Source of the DNA: Lysobacter sp. Root690
GTDB taxonomy: Bacteria > Pseudomonadota > Gammaproteobacteria > Xanthomonadales > Xanthomonadaceae
Reading direction: 5' to 3'
Length of the DNA stretch: 35,759 nucleotides
Assembly (NCBI RefSeq): GCF_001427785.1
Contig: NZ_LMHM01000016.1
Span: 158,974-194,732 of the forward strand
Part shown: in pieces, positions 1-13,882 of the stretch
Position numbering within the stretch: the first letter of the stretch is position 1
Layout of the letters: each line of letters opens with the position of its first letter
Position numbers and translations under genes: made by a program
Notes under the pieces: generated by a model
What the model saw: the letters and a program-made list of their open reading frames with translations, nothing else
Database searches by the model: none
Told to the model about the DNA's origin: nothing

Positions 1-102
1 CGGACGGAGCAAGCCTTCGTTGGACTCGCCGAACGCATCTCCAAGCCAAGCCTGATGCGTTTGTGTCTCCACATCTGACGGCAGGACCATGCGAAGACTC
101 AT
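1..102 (-). CDS. Possible 5' end of a gene running off the left edge
   Basis: An open minus-strand frame starts at an ATG ending at 102 and stays open for 34 codons to the window edge. The first residues read MSLRMVLPSDVETQ. There is only a weak G-rich stretch upstream as a ribosome site. I do not recognise the protein, and 34 codons are too few for a domain call. If real, it would be divergent from the galactoside locus. It could equally be chance. Confidence 0.2.
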   Translation of the reverse strand, partial: MSLRMVLPSDVETQTHQAWLGDAFGESNEGLLRP

Positions 103-460
103 GGTGTCGCCCCGATCACGGCGAAAATCGAGCCGCGCACTGCGACCCAATCTTTATGAGGCATGCCGCTGAGCGTGCGTCAGCGTCGAACAGGTGGCTT
201 GCGTTGCATCGGCGCCGAGGCCTTATTCCCCGAATCGCGGCGCTGGCCGGGTGTGAAGCCGCCAGCCGGATCCTGCGCGATCGCCATGCTGCGGTGCAGC
301 TTGCATCGACATTGATCCCATAAATACTATTTATCCTACAAATAGGACAGCGCGACTGCCCGGCCCAGCCGGAGCGGCCGCGCAGGGAGGGACCGAGCGG
401 GGGCGAGGTCCGGTCGATCGTCAATCAACAGCGAAATCGCTGTTCAGCCGGGGCAGGGTA
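103..460. other. Intergenic leader of the galactoside locus
   Basis: About 360 bases without a convincing gene. The short frames here have no recognisable protein features. The useful content is AT-rich sequence at about 301-350, holding a candidate promoter and the palindromic operator described separately. An approximately 110-base untranslated leader then runs to the receptor start. The leader ends in a purine-rich stretch (GGGGCAGGG) a few bases before the ATG, which may serve as the ribosome site. Confidence 0.5.
327..345. promoter_or_regulatory. Palindromic operator upstream of the TonB receptor
   Basis: The site has 6-bp inverted arms CTATTT and AAATAG around a 7-bp centre. Its inner 17 bp (328-344) match the site at 16127-16143 upstream of the GH36 gene at 16 of 17 positions. 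A candidate promoter, TTGCAT at 301-306, an 18-bp spacer and TACTAT at 325-330, would place the palindrome over the -10 box, which suits repression. The most likely ligand is the FadR-type GntR regulator encoded at 16382-17167. That binding is inferred; the matched palindromes are seen directly. Confidence 0.7.
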
Positions 461-7261
<6,801 letters not shown>

Positions 7262-7265
<4 letters not shown>

Positions 7266-7909
7266 TCACCTCGCTTATGACCGAACCCTCCATCGACTGG
7301 AGCGCCCGGCGCCCCTTGATCGCGATCCTGCGCGGCATCGCGCCGGCCAAGGTCGAGGCGCATGTACATGCGTTGATCGACGCCGGCATCGGCCTGATCG
7401 AGATCCCGACCAACTCACCCGAGTGGTTGCGCAGCGTCGAACTCGCGCTCGCCGTCGCCGGCGACCGCGCATTGATCGGCGCGGGCACCGTGTTGAACCT
7501 GGCCGACGTGGATGCGTTGGCAGCGACCGGCGCGCGATTGATGGTCACGCCCAACACCGATGTCGCGGTGATCCGCCATGCGGTGCAGCGCGGCCTGACC
7601 TGCGCCGTCGGTTTCGCCACGCCCAGCGAAGCTTTCGCCGCGCTGGCGGCGGGCGCGCAGGCGCTCAAACTGTTTCCTGCGAGCCACTTCGGCCCCGCTT
7701 ACGTACGCGCGATCAAGGCGGTGTTGCCGCCGCAGGTGCCGGTGTTCGCCGTCGGCGGCGTCACGCCGGACAACCTCGCCGGTTTTCTGCAAGCCGGCTG
7801 CGTCGGCGCCGGACTGGGCAGCGATCTGTACACCCCCGGTCAATCGCCCGCGGTCACCCGCGAACGCGGCGGTCTTTTTGTCGATGCCTACCAGAGCGCG
7901 CGCCCTTGA
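7262..7909 (+). CDS. dgoA: 2-dehydro-3-deoxy-6-phosphogalactonate aldolase
   Basis: This is a 215-residue class I aldolase of the KDPG/KDPGal family. It should cleave 2-keto-3-deoxy-6-phosphogalactonate to pyruvate and glyceraldehyde-3-phosphate, the last step of the pathway. The Schiff-base lysine is about Lys136 in ALKLFPAS and the catalytic Glu is about residue 47 in IEIPTNSPE. The LRG and GAGTVL motifs and the phosphate-binding FAVGGV are present. IEIPTNSPE resembles the galactonate-type enzymes more than glucose-type Eda. The ATG at 7262 overlaps the dehydrogenase stop (ATGA); an internal ATG at 7277 would give a length nearer to E. coli DgoA. It overlaps the TTG start of dgoD. Confidence 0.92.
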
Positions 7910-9054
7910 AAATCACCCGACTCAGCACTTACCGCGTCGCCCCGCGCTGGATGTTCCTCAAGATCGAGACCGACGAAGGCCTCGTCGGCTGGGGCGAGCC
8001 GGTGGTGGAAGGCCGCGCGCGCACTGTCGAAGCCGCCGTCGCCGAGCTCGGCGAACTATTGATCGGCAAGGATCCCGCGCGCATCAACGACCATTGGCAA
8101 AGCATGTACCGCGGCGGTTTCTATCGCGGCGGCGCGGTGTTCATGAGCGCCATCGCCGGCATCGATCAGGCCTTGTGGGACATCAAGGGCAAGGCGCTGG
8201 GCGTGCCGGTGTATCAGCTGCTCGGCGGTCTGGTGCGCGATCGAATGAAGACCTATTGCTGGGTCGGCGGCGATCGACCGGCCGACATCATCGCGCAGAT
8301 CCACGATCGCGTCGCTTTGGGTTTCGATACGTTCAAGATGAATGCCTGCGAGGAGCTCGGCCTGCTCGACAGCGGCCGCGCGATCGACGCGGCGGTGGCC
8401 AAGGTCGCCGAGATCCGCGCCGTGTTCGGCAACAGCATCGAGTTCGGCCTGGACTTCCACGGCCGGGTCGGCTGGCCGATGGCGAAGACCCTGATCCGCG
8501 AACTGGAACCCTACCGGCCGTTGTTCATCGAAGAACCGGTGCTGGCCGAACAGGCCGAATACTATCCGCGCCTGGCCGCGCAGACCGCGATTCCGCTCGC
8601 CGCCGGCGAGCGCATGTATTCGCGGTTCGAGTTCAAGAACGTCCTGCACGCCGGCGGCCTGGCGATTGTGCAACCCGATCTTTCGCATGCCGGCGGCATC
8701 AGCGAATGCATGAAGATCGCGGCGATGGCCGAAGCCTACGATGTCGCGCTGGCGCCGCATTGCCCGCTGGGACCGATCGCGCTGGCCGCGTGCCTGCACG
8801 TGGACTTCGCCAGTTGGAACGCGGTGCTGCAGGAGCAGAGCATCGGCATCCATTACAACGCCGACGGCGAACTGCTCGATTACATCGTCAATAAGGACGC
8901 CTTCGCGATGGAGCAGGGCTCGGTGCGTCCGTTCGTGTTGCCTGGATTGGGCCTGGAGATCGACGAAGCGCGGGTCATCGAACGCAGCCGCGAGGTGTCG
9001 GACTGGCGCAACCCGCTGTGGCGCCATGCCGACGGCAGCGTGGCGGAGTGGTGA
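7906..9054 (+). CDS. dgoD: D-galactonate dehydratase
   Basis: This enolase-superfamily enzyme (mandelate racemase subgroup) dehydrates D-galactonate to 2-keto-3-deoxygalactonate. The protein is very close to E. coli DgoD throughout and, from the TTG at 7906, has the same 382-residue length. The N-terminus reads [10 protein letters not shown]. The magnesium ligands fall at Asp183, Glu209 and Glu235, and the catalytic histidines at His185 (DFHGR) and His285 (APHCPLGP). No ATG occurs near this point in frame; the first internal Met is about residue 16, inside the conserved [12 protein letters not shown] is therefore the probable start. It overlaps the aldolase stop as TTGA, so translational coupling is likely. 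Confidence 0.96.
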   Translation: MKITRLSTYRVAPRWMFLKIETDEGLVGWGEPVVEGRARTVEAAVAELGELLIGKDPARINDHWQSMYRGGFYRGGAVFMSAIAGIDQALWDIKGKALGVPVYQLLGGLVRDRMKTYCWVGGDRPADIIAQIHDRVALGFDTFKMNACEELGLLDSGRAIDAAVAKVAEIRAVFGNSIEFGLDFHGRVGWPMAKTLIRELEPYRPLFIEEPVLAEQAEYYPRLAAQTAIPLAAGERMYSRFEFKNVLHAGGLAIVQPDLSHAGGISECMKIAAMAEAYDVALAPHCPLGPIALAACLHVDFASWNAVLQEQSIGIHYNADGELLDYIVNKDAFAMEQGSVRPFVLPGLGLEIDEARVIERSREVSDWRNPLWRHADGSVAEW

Positions 9055-9059
9055 GGACG

Positions 9060-10001
9060 ATGGCCGCGCCGATCCACGAGCATAGGCACGAACCCGTGCA
9101 CGAGACCGTGGCGACCCTGGCCGTCGACAGCCGCTGCCGGCTCGGCGAATGCGTGCTGTGGTGCGAACGCGAGCAGGCGTTGTGGTGGACCGATATCCAT
9201 GCCGCGCGCTTGTGGCGTTATCGGCCACGACTCGGACAAGTCCGGCAGTGGCGTTTGCCGGATCGACTGGGGTCGTTCGCGCTGTGCGAATCGGGCCGAT
9301 TGCTGCTCGGATTGGCGAAAGGCCTGTACTTCGCCGACCCGCGCCAAGCCGAACATGCCGAGGATCTGCCGGTGCAGGCGTTGGTACCGGTCGATGCGGA
9401 CCAGCCGACGCTGCGCATCAACGATGGCCGCGCCGACCGCAACGGCCGTTTCGTGTTCGGTACGCTCAACGAAGATCCGCGGCGTTTGCCGATTGGCAGG
9501 TTCCATCAGTATTCGCTGAGCCACGGCCTGCGTACGCTGGATTTGCCCGGCGTGGCGATTCCCAACAGCCTGTGTTTCGACCTGGACGGGCGCGGCCTGC
9601 ACTACTGCGATTCGCGTAGCGGGCGGATCATGCGCGCGGTCTACGACAGCGAGACGGCGAGGGTGGGCGAGCCGCGGGTGTTCGCGCGAGTGGATGCGCC
9701 GGCATCTCCGGATGGCGCGACGGTGGATCGCGACGGTCAGATATGGAGCGCGCATTGGGGCGCCGGGCGCGTGGTGCGTTACGCTCGCGACGGCCATATC
9801 GATCGCAGTGTGAAGGTGCCGATCTCGAACGTCAGCTGCCTGAGTTTCGCCGGCCCCGCGCTGGACCGGATCTACATCACGACCGCGCGCGACGAACTCG
9901 ACGACGCCGAGTTGAGCCTGCAGCCCGAGGCCGGTGGATTGTTCGTCGCTTCGATTCCGGGCGTGCGCGGGTTGGCCGAAGCGAGGTTTGACGACCGATG
10001 A
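9060..10001 (+). CDS. SMP-30/gluconolactonase-family lactonase, probable galactonolactonase
   Basis: This 313-residue six-bladed propeller should hydrolyse the lactone made by the dehydrogenase to free galactonate, linking it to DgoD. Metal and substrate motifs of the SMP-30 family are visible: RLGECVLWCE near the N-terminus, RINDGRADRNGRF in the centre, IPNSLCFDLDG, and SPDGATVDRDGQIWSAHWG near the C-terminus. It has no signal peptide, so it is cytoplasmic. The chosen ATG at 9060 has a GAGGA ribosome site that overlaps the dgoD stop. The gene overlaps dgoK by ATGA. The exact lactone is inferred from the operon. Confidence 0.9.
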   Translation: MAAPIHEHRHEPVHETVATLAVDSRCRLGECVLWCEREQALWWTDIHAARLWRYRPRLGQVRQWRLPDRLGSFALCESGRLLLGLAKGLYFADPRQAEHAEDLPVQALVPVDADQPTLRINDGRADRNGRFVFGTLNEDPRRLPIGRFHQYSLSHGLRTLDLPGVAIPNSLCFDLDGRGLHYCDSRSGRIMRAVYDSETARVGEPRVFARVDAPASPDGATVDRDGQIWSAHWGAGRVVRYARDGHIDRSVKVPISNVSCLSFAGPALDRIYITTARDELDDAELSLQPEAGGLFVASIPGVRGLAEARFDDR

Positions 10002-10882
10002 TCGCGATCGATTGGGGCACCAGCAGCCTGCGTGCGTTCCGGCTCGATCCGCAGGGAAGGGTGATCGACTCGCGCCGCTCCGATCAGGGCGTGCTGGCGT
10101 CCGCGGGCCGTTTCGAAGCGGTGCTCGACGAAATCGCGCAAGGTTGGGACGACCGCTTGGTGGCGATGGCCGGCATGGTCGGTAGCCGTCAAGGCTGGCA
10201 CGAGGTCGCCTATGTGGCGTGTCCGGCGGGGTTGAACGAGATCGCCCAGGGCATGCGCCGGATCGAATCGTCGGTTCCGGGCGATCGCGAAGTGTGGATC
10301 GCGCCGGGGCTGAGCGTGGTTCATGCCGATGGCGTCCACGATGTGATGCGCGGCGAGGAGACTCAGATCTGCGGATTGCTCGACCGGCTCGGGCCCGGTT
10401 CGCATCTGGCCTGCCTGGCCGGCACTCACTGCAAGCACCTGCGTATAGACGATGGCCGCATCCGCGATTTCTCCACCGCCATGACCGGCGAACTGTTTCA
10501 GGTGTTGAGCGAACACAGCATCCTCGGCCGTTTGATGCAGCCCGGGCCGCACGATGCGCAGGGCTTCGCGCGAGGGCTGGATCACGCCACTCTGGATGGC
10601 GATCTGATCGAGCATCTGTTCGCGGTGCGCACGCACGGATTGTTCGACGTGCTGCCGGCCTCGGCGCTGCGCTCGTTCCTGTCCGGCCTGCTGATCGGCC
10701 ATGAGCTTCGCCGGCTGCCGGCGCAGGCACAGACCGTGCATCTGATCGCACCGCCGGCCTTGCTGGAGCCATACACGACCGCGCTGACCCGTCGCGGTCA
10801 CCGCGTGCAGGTACACGACGAGCAGGTCTCCGCGCGCGGCCTGTACGCGCTCGCGCGACGACTCGGTCTGCCGATGGCGTGA
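9998..10882 (+). CDS. dgoK: 2-dehydro-3-deoxygalactonokinase
   Basis: This 294-residue kinase phosphorylates 2-keto-3-deoxygalactonate at C6, between DgoD and the aldolase. It shares the DgoK family signature blocks: IAIDWGTSSLRAF at the N-terminus (phosphate-binding), MAGMVGSRQGW, MRGEETQICG, GTHCKHLR, STAMTGELF and FLSGLLIGHEL. Its length is close to E. coli DgoK. It starts at an ATG overlapping the lactonase stop. It ends the tightly overlapped run; about 110 bp separate it from the transporter gene. Confidence 0.95.
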   Translation: MIAIDWGTSSLRAFRLDPQGRVIDSRRSDQGVLASAGRFEAVLDEIAQGWDDRLVAMAGMVGSRQGWHEVAYVACPAGLNEIAQGMRRIESSVPGDREVWIAPGLSVVHADGVHDVMRGEETQICGLLDRLGPGSHLACLAGTHCKHLRIDDGRIRDFSTAMTGELFQVLSEHSILGRLMQPGPHDAQGFARGLDHATLDGDLIEHLFAVRTHGLFDVLPASALRSFLSGLLIGHELRRLPAQAQTVHLIAPPALLEPYTTALTRRGHRVQVHDEQVSARGLYALARRLGLPMA

Positions 10883-10993
10883 CGATTCATCGCGTCGCGG
10901 TCGTGGCCGCGCGCGAATCTAGTTTTTCGTGGTTCTGTGGTTTCGCAGTCAATCACCGGCACGCCGCATCGCCGGACCCAGGAAGAGAGGCGA

Positions 10994-12556
10994 ATGATGC
11001 TGTCCGTATTGGATGTCGTGATCGTATTGGGCTATCTGGCCGGCATCTTTTTGCTGGCGCAGTGGGTGTCGCGCGAGAAACAGGGGCACCGCAAGAACGC
11101 GCAGGACTATTTCCTGGCCAGCAAGTCGCTGCCGTGGTGGGCGATCGGCGCTTCGCTGATCGCGGCCAATATTTCCGCCGAGCAGATCATCGGCATGTCC
11201 GGCTCGGGTTATGCGCTGGGCCTGGCGATCGCGTCCTACGAATGGATGGCCGCGCTGACCTTGCTGATCGTCGGCAAGTTCTTCCTGCCTGTGTTTCTGC
11301 GCAACAACATCTACACCATGCCTCAGTTCCTGGAGAACCGTTACGGCCGCACGATCCGTATCGTCATGGCGGTGTTCTGGCTGATCCTGTACGTATTCGT
11401 CAATCTCACTTCGATCCTGTGGCTGGGTTCGATCGCGGTCAGCCAGGTCACCGGCATGGACCAGATCTATGCCTTGCTGTTGCTCGGCGGCTTCGCCCTG
11501 GCGTATCAGGTCTACGGCGGACTCAAGGCGGTGGCGCTGACCGACATCGTGCAGGTGTCGCTGCTGGTGCTCGGCGGTTTGATGATCACCGCGCTGACCT
11601 TGAACCGCATCGGCGACGGGCAGGGCGTGATCGCCGGTTTCCGCCACTTGCTGGAGGTCCAGCCCGAGCGCTTCCACATGATCCTGAGCCGCGACAATCC
11701 CTACTACAAGGATCTGCCGGGCCTGGGCGTGTTGCTCGGCGGTCTGTGGATCATGAACTTCAGCTACTGGGGCTTCAATCAATACATCATCCAGCGCGGG
11801 CTGGCGGCCAAGGATATCGCCGAGGCGCAGAAGGGCGTGCTGTTCGCCGCGTTCCTGAAATTGCTGGTGCCGGTGATCGTGGTGATTCCGGGCATCGCCG
11901 CGGTAGTGCTGGCGCCGGGATTGAGCAAGCCCGATCAAGCCTATCCGACCATGATGGGTTTGCTGCCGACCGGCGTGCTGGGCCTGGTGTTCGCGGCCTT
12001 GATCGCGGCGATCATGGCGTCGCTGGCGTCCAAGATCAATTCGGTGGCGACCATCTTCACCCTGGATTTCTACGCCAAGCTTCGTCCGGATCAGGACGAG
12101 GCGAAACTGGTCCGGGTCGGCCGCATCGCCTCGCTGATCGCGGTGGCGCTGGGCATGCTCGCGGCCAAGCCCTTGCTCGGCAGTTTCGATCAGGCCTTCC
12201 AGTACATCCAGGATTTCACCGGTTACTTCACCCCGGGCATCACCGTGATCTTCCTGCTGGGCCTGTTCTGGAAACGCGCCAACGAAGCCGGCGCCCTGGC
12301 CGCGGCGATCGGTTCGGTGCTGCTGTCGATCGCGGTGCGGGTGATGTGGCCGGACTATCCGTTCATGAATCGCGTCGGCGTGGTGTTCTTGCTGGCGCTG
12401 GTATTGGCGGTGGTGGTTTCGTTGTTGAGCAAGACGCGGACCGGCAGCGATCTGATCCGCACCGACGACGTGAGTTATCGCACCCCGACCAGTTTCAACA
12501 TTGGCGCGCTCGTCGTGGTGGTGGTGGTGGCCGTGTTGTACGCCGTGTTCTGGTGA
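10994..12556 (+). CDS. Sodium/sugar symporter, SGLT (SSS) family
   Basis: This 520-residue multi-pass inner-membrane protein has about 14 hydrophobic helices. Family features are the N-terminal YFLASKSLPWWAIGASLIAANISAEQIIGMSGSGY block, the YQVYGGLKAVALTDIVQ segment and FASLASKINS-like sequence (MASLASKINSVATIF) near helix 8. Homologues import glucose or galactose with Na+, which fits delivery of galactose released in the periplasm. The ATG at 10994 follows a GAGAGG ribosome site; the adjacent ATG at 10997 gives slightly better spacing. The 111-bp gap upstream shows no clear promoter. Its stop overlaps an ATG at 12556 in TGATG. Confidence 0.92.
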   Translation: MMLSVLDVVIVLGYLAGIFLLAQWVSREKQGHRKNAQDYFLASKSLPWWAIGASLIAANISAEQIIGMSGSGYALGLAIASYEWMAALTLLIVGKFFLPVFLRNNIYTMPQFLENRYGRTIRIVMAVFWLILYVFVNLTSILWLGSIAVSQVTGMDQIYALLLLGGFALAYQVYGGLKAVALTDIVQVSLLVLGGLMITALTLNRIGDGQGVIAGFRHLLEVQPERFHMILSRDNPYYKDLPGLGVLLGGLWIMNFSYWGFNQYIIQRGLAAKDIAEAQKGVLFAAFLKLLVPVIVVIPGIAAVVLAPGLSKPDQAYPTMMGLLPTGVLGLVFAALIAAIMASLASKINSVATIFTLDFYAKLRPDQDEAKLVRVGRIASLIAVALGMLAAKPLLGSFDQAFQYIQDFTGYFTPGITVIFLLGLFWKRANEAGALAAAIGSVLLSIAVRVMWPDYPFMNRVGVVFLLALVLAVVVSLLSKTRTGSDLIRTDDVSYRTPTSFNIGALVVVVVVAVLYAVFW

Positions 12557-12585
12557 TGACGGTCGATCTTCCCGGGGGAATTCGC

Positions 12586-12861
12586 ATGCGATCCACACGC
12601 TTGAGCAAGCTGTCCACGTTCGCTGTCGTCCTCGTCCTGGCTTCGAGTCAGCTGCCCGCGCGGGCTTCGGACGCAGGCGCGCTCGCGGCCACGCCGCGAG
12701 TCGATTTCAACAACTGGAACTTCACGCACCGCCGGGCCGAACTAGGTCTGGACACGTCCAGGCAATTTACGGTGCGCGATCTTTGGAGCCGCCAGCAGCA
12801 ACCGGGCGACGGCTTGTTGGCGCCGCATGCGATCGCGTTGCATCGAATCAGCGCGCGCTGA
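12586..12861 (+). pseudogene. Probable internally deleted GH27 alpha-galactosidase remnant (or small exported protein)
   Basis: An open frame of 91 residues. The N-terminus is a clear signal peptide (MRSTRLSKLSTF, hydrophobic core, PARA-S) with a GGGGGAA ribosome site. It is followed by ALAATP, where GH27 enzymes normally continue into a GWNSWN motif. Instead the sequence goes to ELGLDTSRQFTVRDLWSR and ends LLAPHAIALHRIS, which resembles the last strands of the GH27 C-terminal beta-sandwich. The whole catalytic barrel is missing. I infer a deletion that kept the frame open. An ATG at 12556 in the same frame overlaps the symporter stop and is an alternative start. It could still be a translated but non-catalytic protein. 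Family assignment is from motif memory, not an alignment. Confidence 0.5.
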
Positions 12862-12885
12862 CCGGCGCGCACGGCGGTGCAGGCG

Positions 12886-13770
12886 ATGATGCTGGCCAGC
12901 GCCGGTTTGCGCGCGCGAATCGTCCCCGAGTGGGGCGGCGCTCTGCTCGGCCTGGACGCCGTCATCGACGGCCAACTGGCGCCGCTGATGCGTGCCACGC
13001 CGTTCGCACCGTCGCCGGATGGTGTCGTTGCTGATTCCAACCAGTTGGCCTGCTATCCGTTGCTGCCTTGGTCGAACCGCATCTCCGACGATGGCTTCGA
13101 TTTCGACGGACGCCGCATCGACTTGCCGCGCAACCGCGACGACGAACCCTGGCCGATTCACGGCAGCGGCTGGCAACGCGCCTGGCGCGTCGCCTACGCC
13201 GCCGCGGATGAGGCCTTGCTGACGTTGGACGAAACCTCGGCTCACGACTATCGCTATCGCGCGAACCTGCGTTACCGACTACGCGAACGCGCGCTGGAGG
13301 TGTCGCTGAGCGTGGTCAACATCGGCCTGGCGAGCTTGCCGTTCGGGCTGGGGCTGCACCCGTTCTTCCCGCGGGATGCCGATACCCGTCTGCGCGCGCC
13401 GGCGGATCGGATCTGGCTCAACGATGGCTGTACACCGTTGCCGACCGAGTTGGCGGACATTCCCGAACGCTGGCGATTCGACGATACGCGCGTCCTGCCC
13501 GCCGATTGCGTCGATCACGGTTTTGTCGGTTGGTCGGGCCGGGCGAGCATCCGTTGGCCGCGTCGCCGACTGGGACTGGACATCGACAGCGACGTCGACC
13601 GTTTCGTGCTGTACACGGCAGTGGGCAAGGACTTCTTCTGCTTCGAACCGGTGGATCATGCGATCGACGCGGTCCATCTGCCCGGCGGCGCGCTCGTCCA
13701 CGGCATGACCGCATTGGCGCCCGGCGCGCGTCTGCAACGGCGGTTTCGTTTTACCGCGGTTGAGTGCTAG
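12886..13770 (+). CDS. galM: Aldose 1-epimerase (mutarotase)
   Basis: This galactose-mutarotase-fold protein of about 294 residues interconverts alpha and beta anomers. It would supply the anomer used by the galactose dehydrogenase after alpha- and beta-galactoside hydrolysis. Visible motifs are PLLPWSNRI (substrate-binding), WPIHGSGWQRAW with the first conserved His, GLGLHPFFPR with the catalytic His, and FFCFEPVDHAID with the catalytic Glu. No signal peptide is obvious. Start choice is uncertain: GTG at 12877, ATG at 12886 and ATG at 12889 are all in frame, and the AGG at about 12881 best suits the ATGs. It is the last plus-strand gene of the cluster and converges on the GH36 gene. Confidence 0.88.
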   Translation: MMLASAGLRARIVPEWGGALLGLDAVIDGQLAPLMRATPFAPSPDGVVADSNQLACYPLLPWSNRISDDGFDFDGRRIDLPRNRDDEPWPIHGSGWQRAWRVAYAAADEALLTLDETSAHDYRYRANLRYRLRERALEVSLSVVNIGLASLPFGLGLHPFFPRDADTRLRAPADRIWLNDGCTPLPTELADIPERWRFDDTRVLPADCVDHGFVGWSGRASIRWPRRRLGLDIDSDVDRFVLYTAVGKDFFCFEPVDHAIDAVHLPGGALVHGMTALAPGARLQRRFRFTAVEC

Positions 13771-13802
13771 CGCGATTGAAACCCCAACGCCATTCGAACT
13801 CA

Positions 13803-13855
13803 CTCTCCCGCAAGGCGGGAAAGGGCAGGGGTGAGGGCCTGAGCGCCAAAGGCGC
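13803..13855. terminator. Two hairpins between convergent epimerase and GH36 genes
   Basis: The first hairpin pairs CCCGC at 13807-13811 with GCGGG at 13815-13819, extended outward with a mismatch to about 13803-13823. The second pairs GCGCC at 13843-13847 with GGCGC at 13851-13855. Neither is followed by a T-run. The position between convergent stops suggests a bidirectional transcription end. The first also resembles the CTCTCCCGC-type intergenic repeat common in Xanthomonadaceae, so it may be a dispersed repeat. Confidence 0.45.
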
Positions 13856-13882
13856 GAATGCTGTTGCGTATCGAACCGCCCG

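Noticed and set aside
10949-12598. 549-residue His/Gln/Arg-rich minus-strand frame
   Set aside because: Antisense of the hydrophobic symporter gene; the composition is the expected complement of membrane-protein codons.
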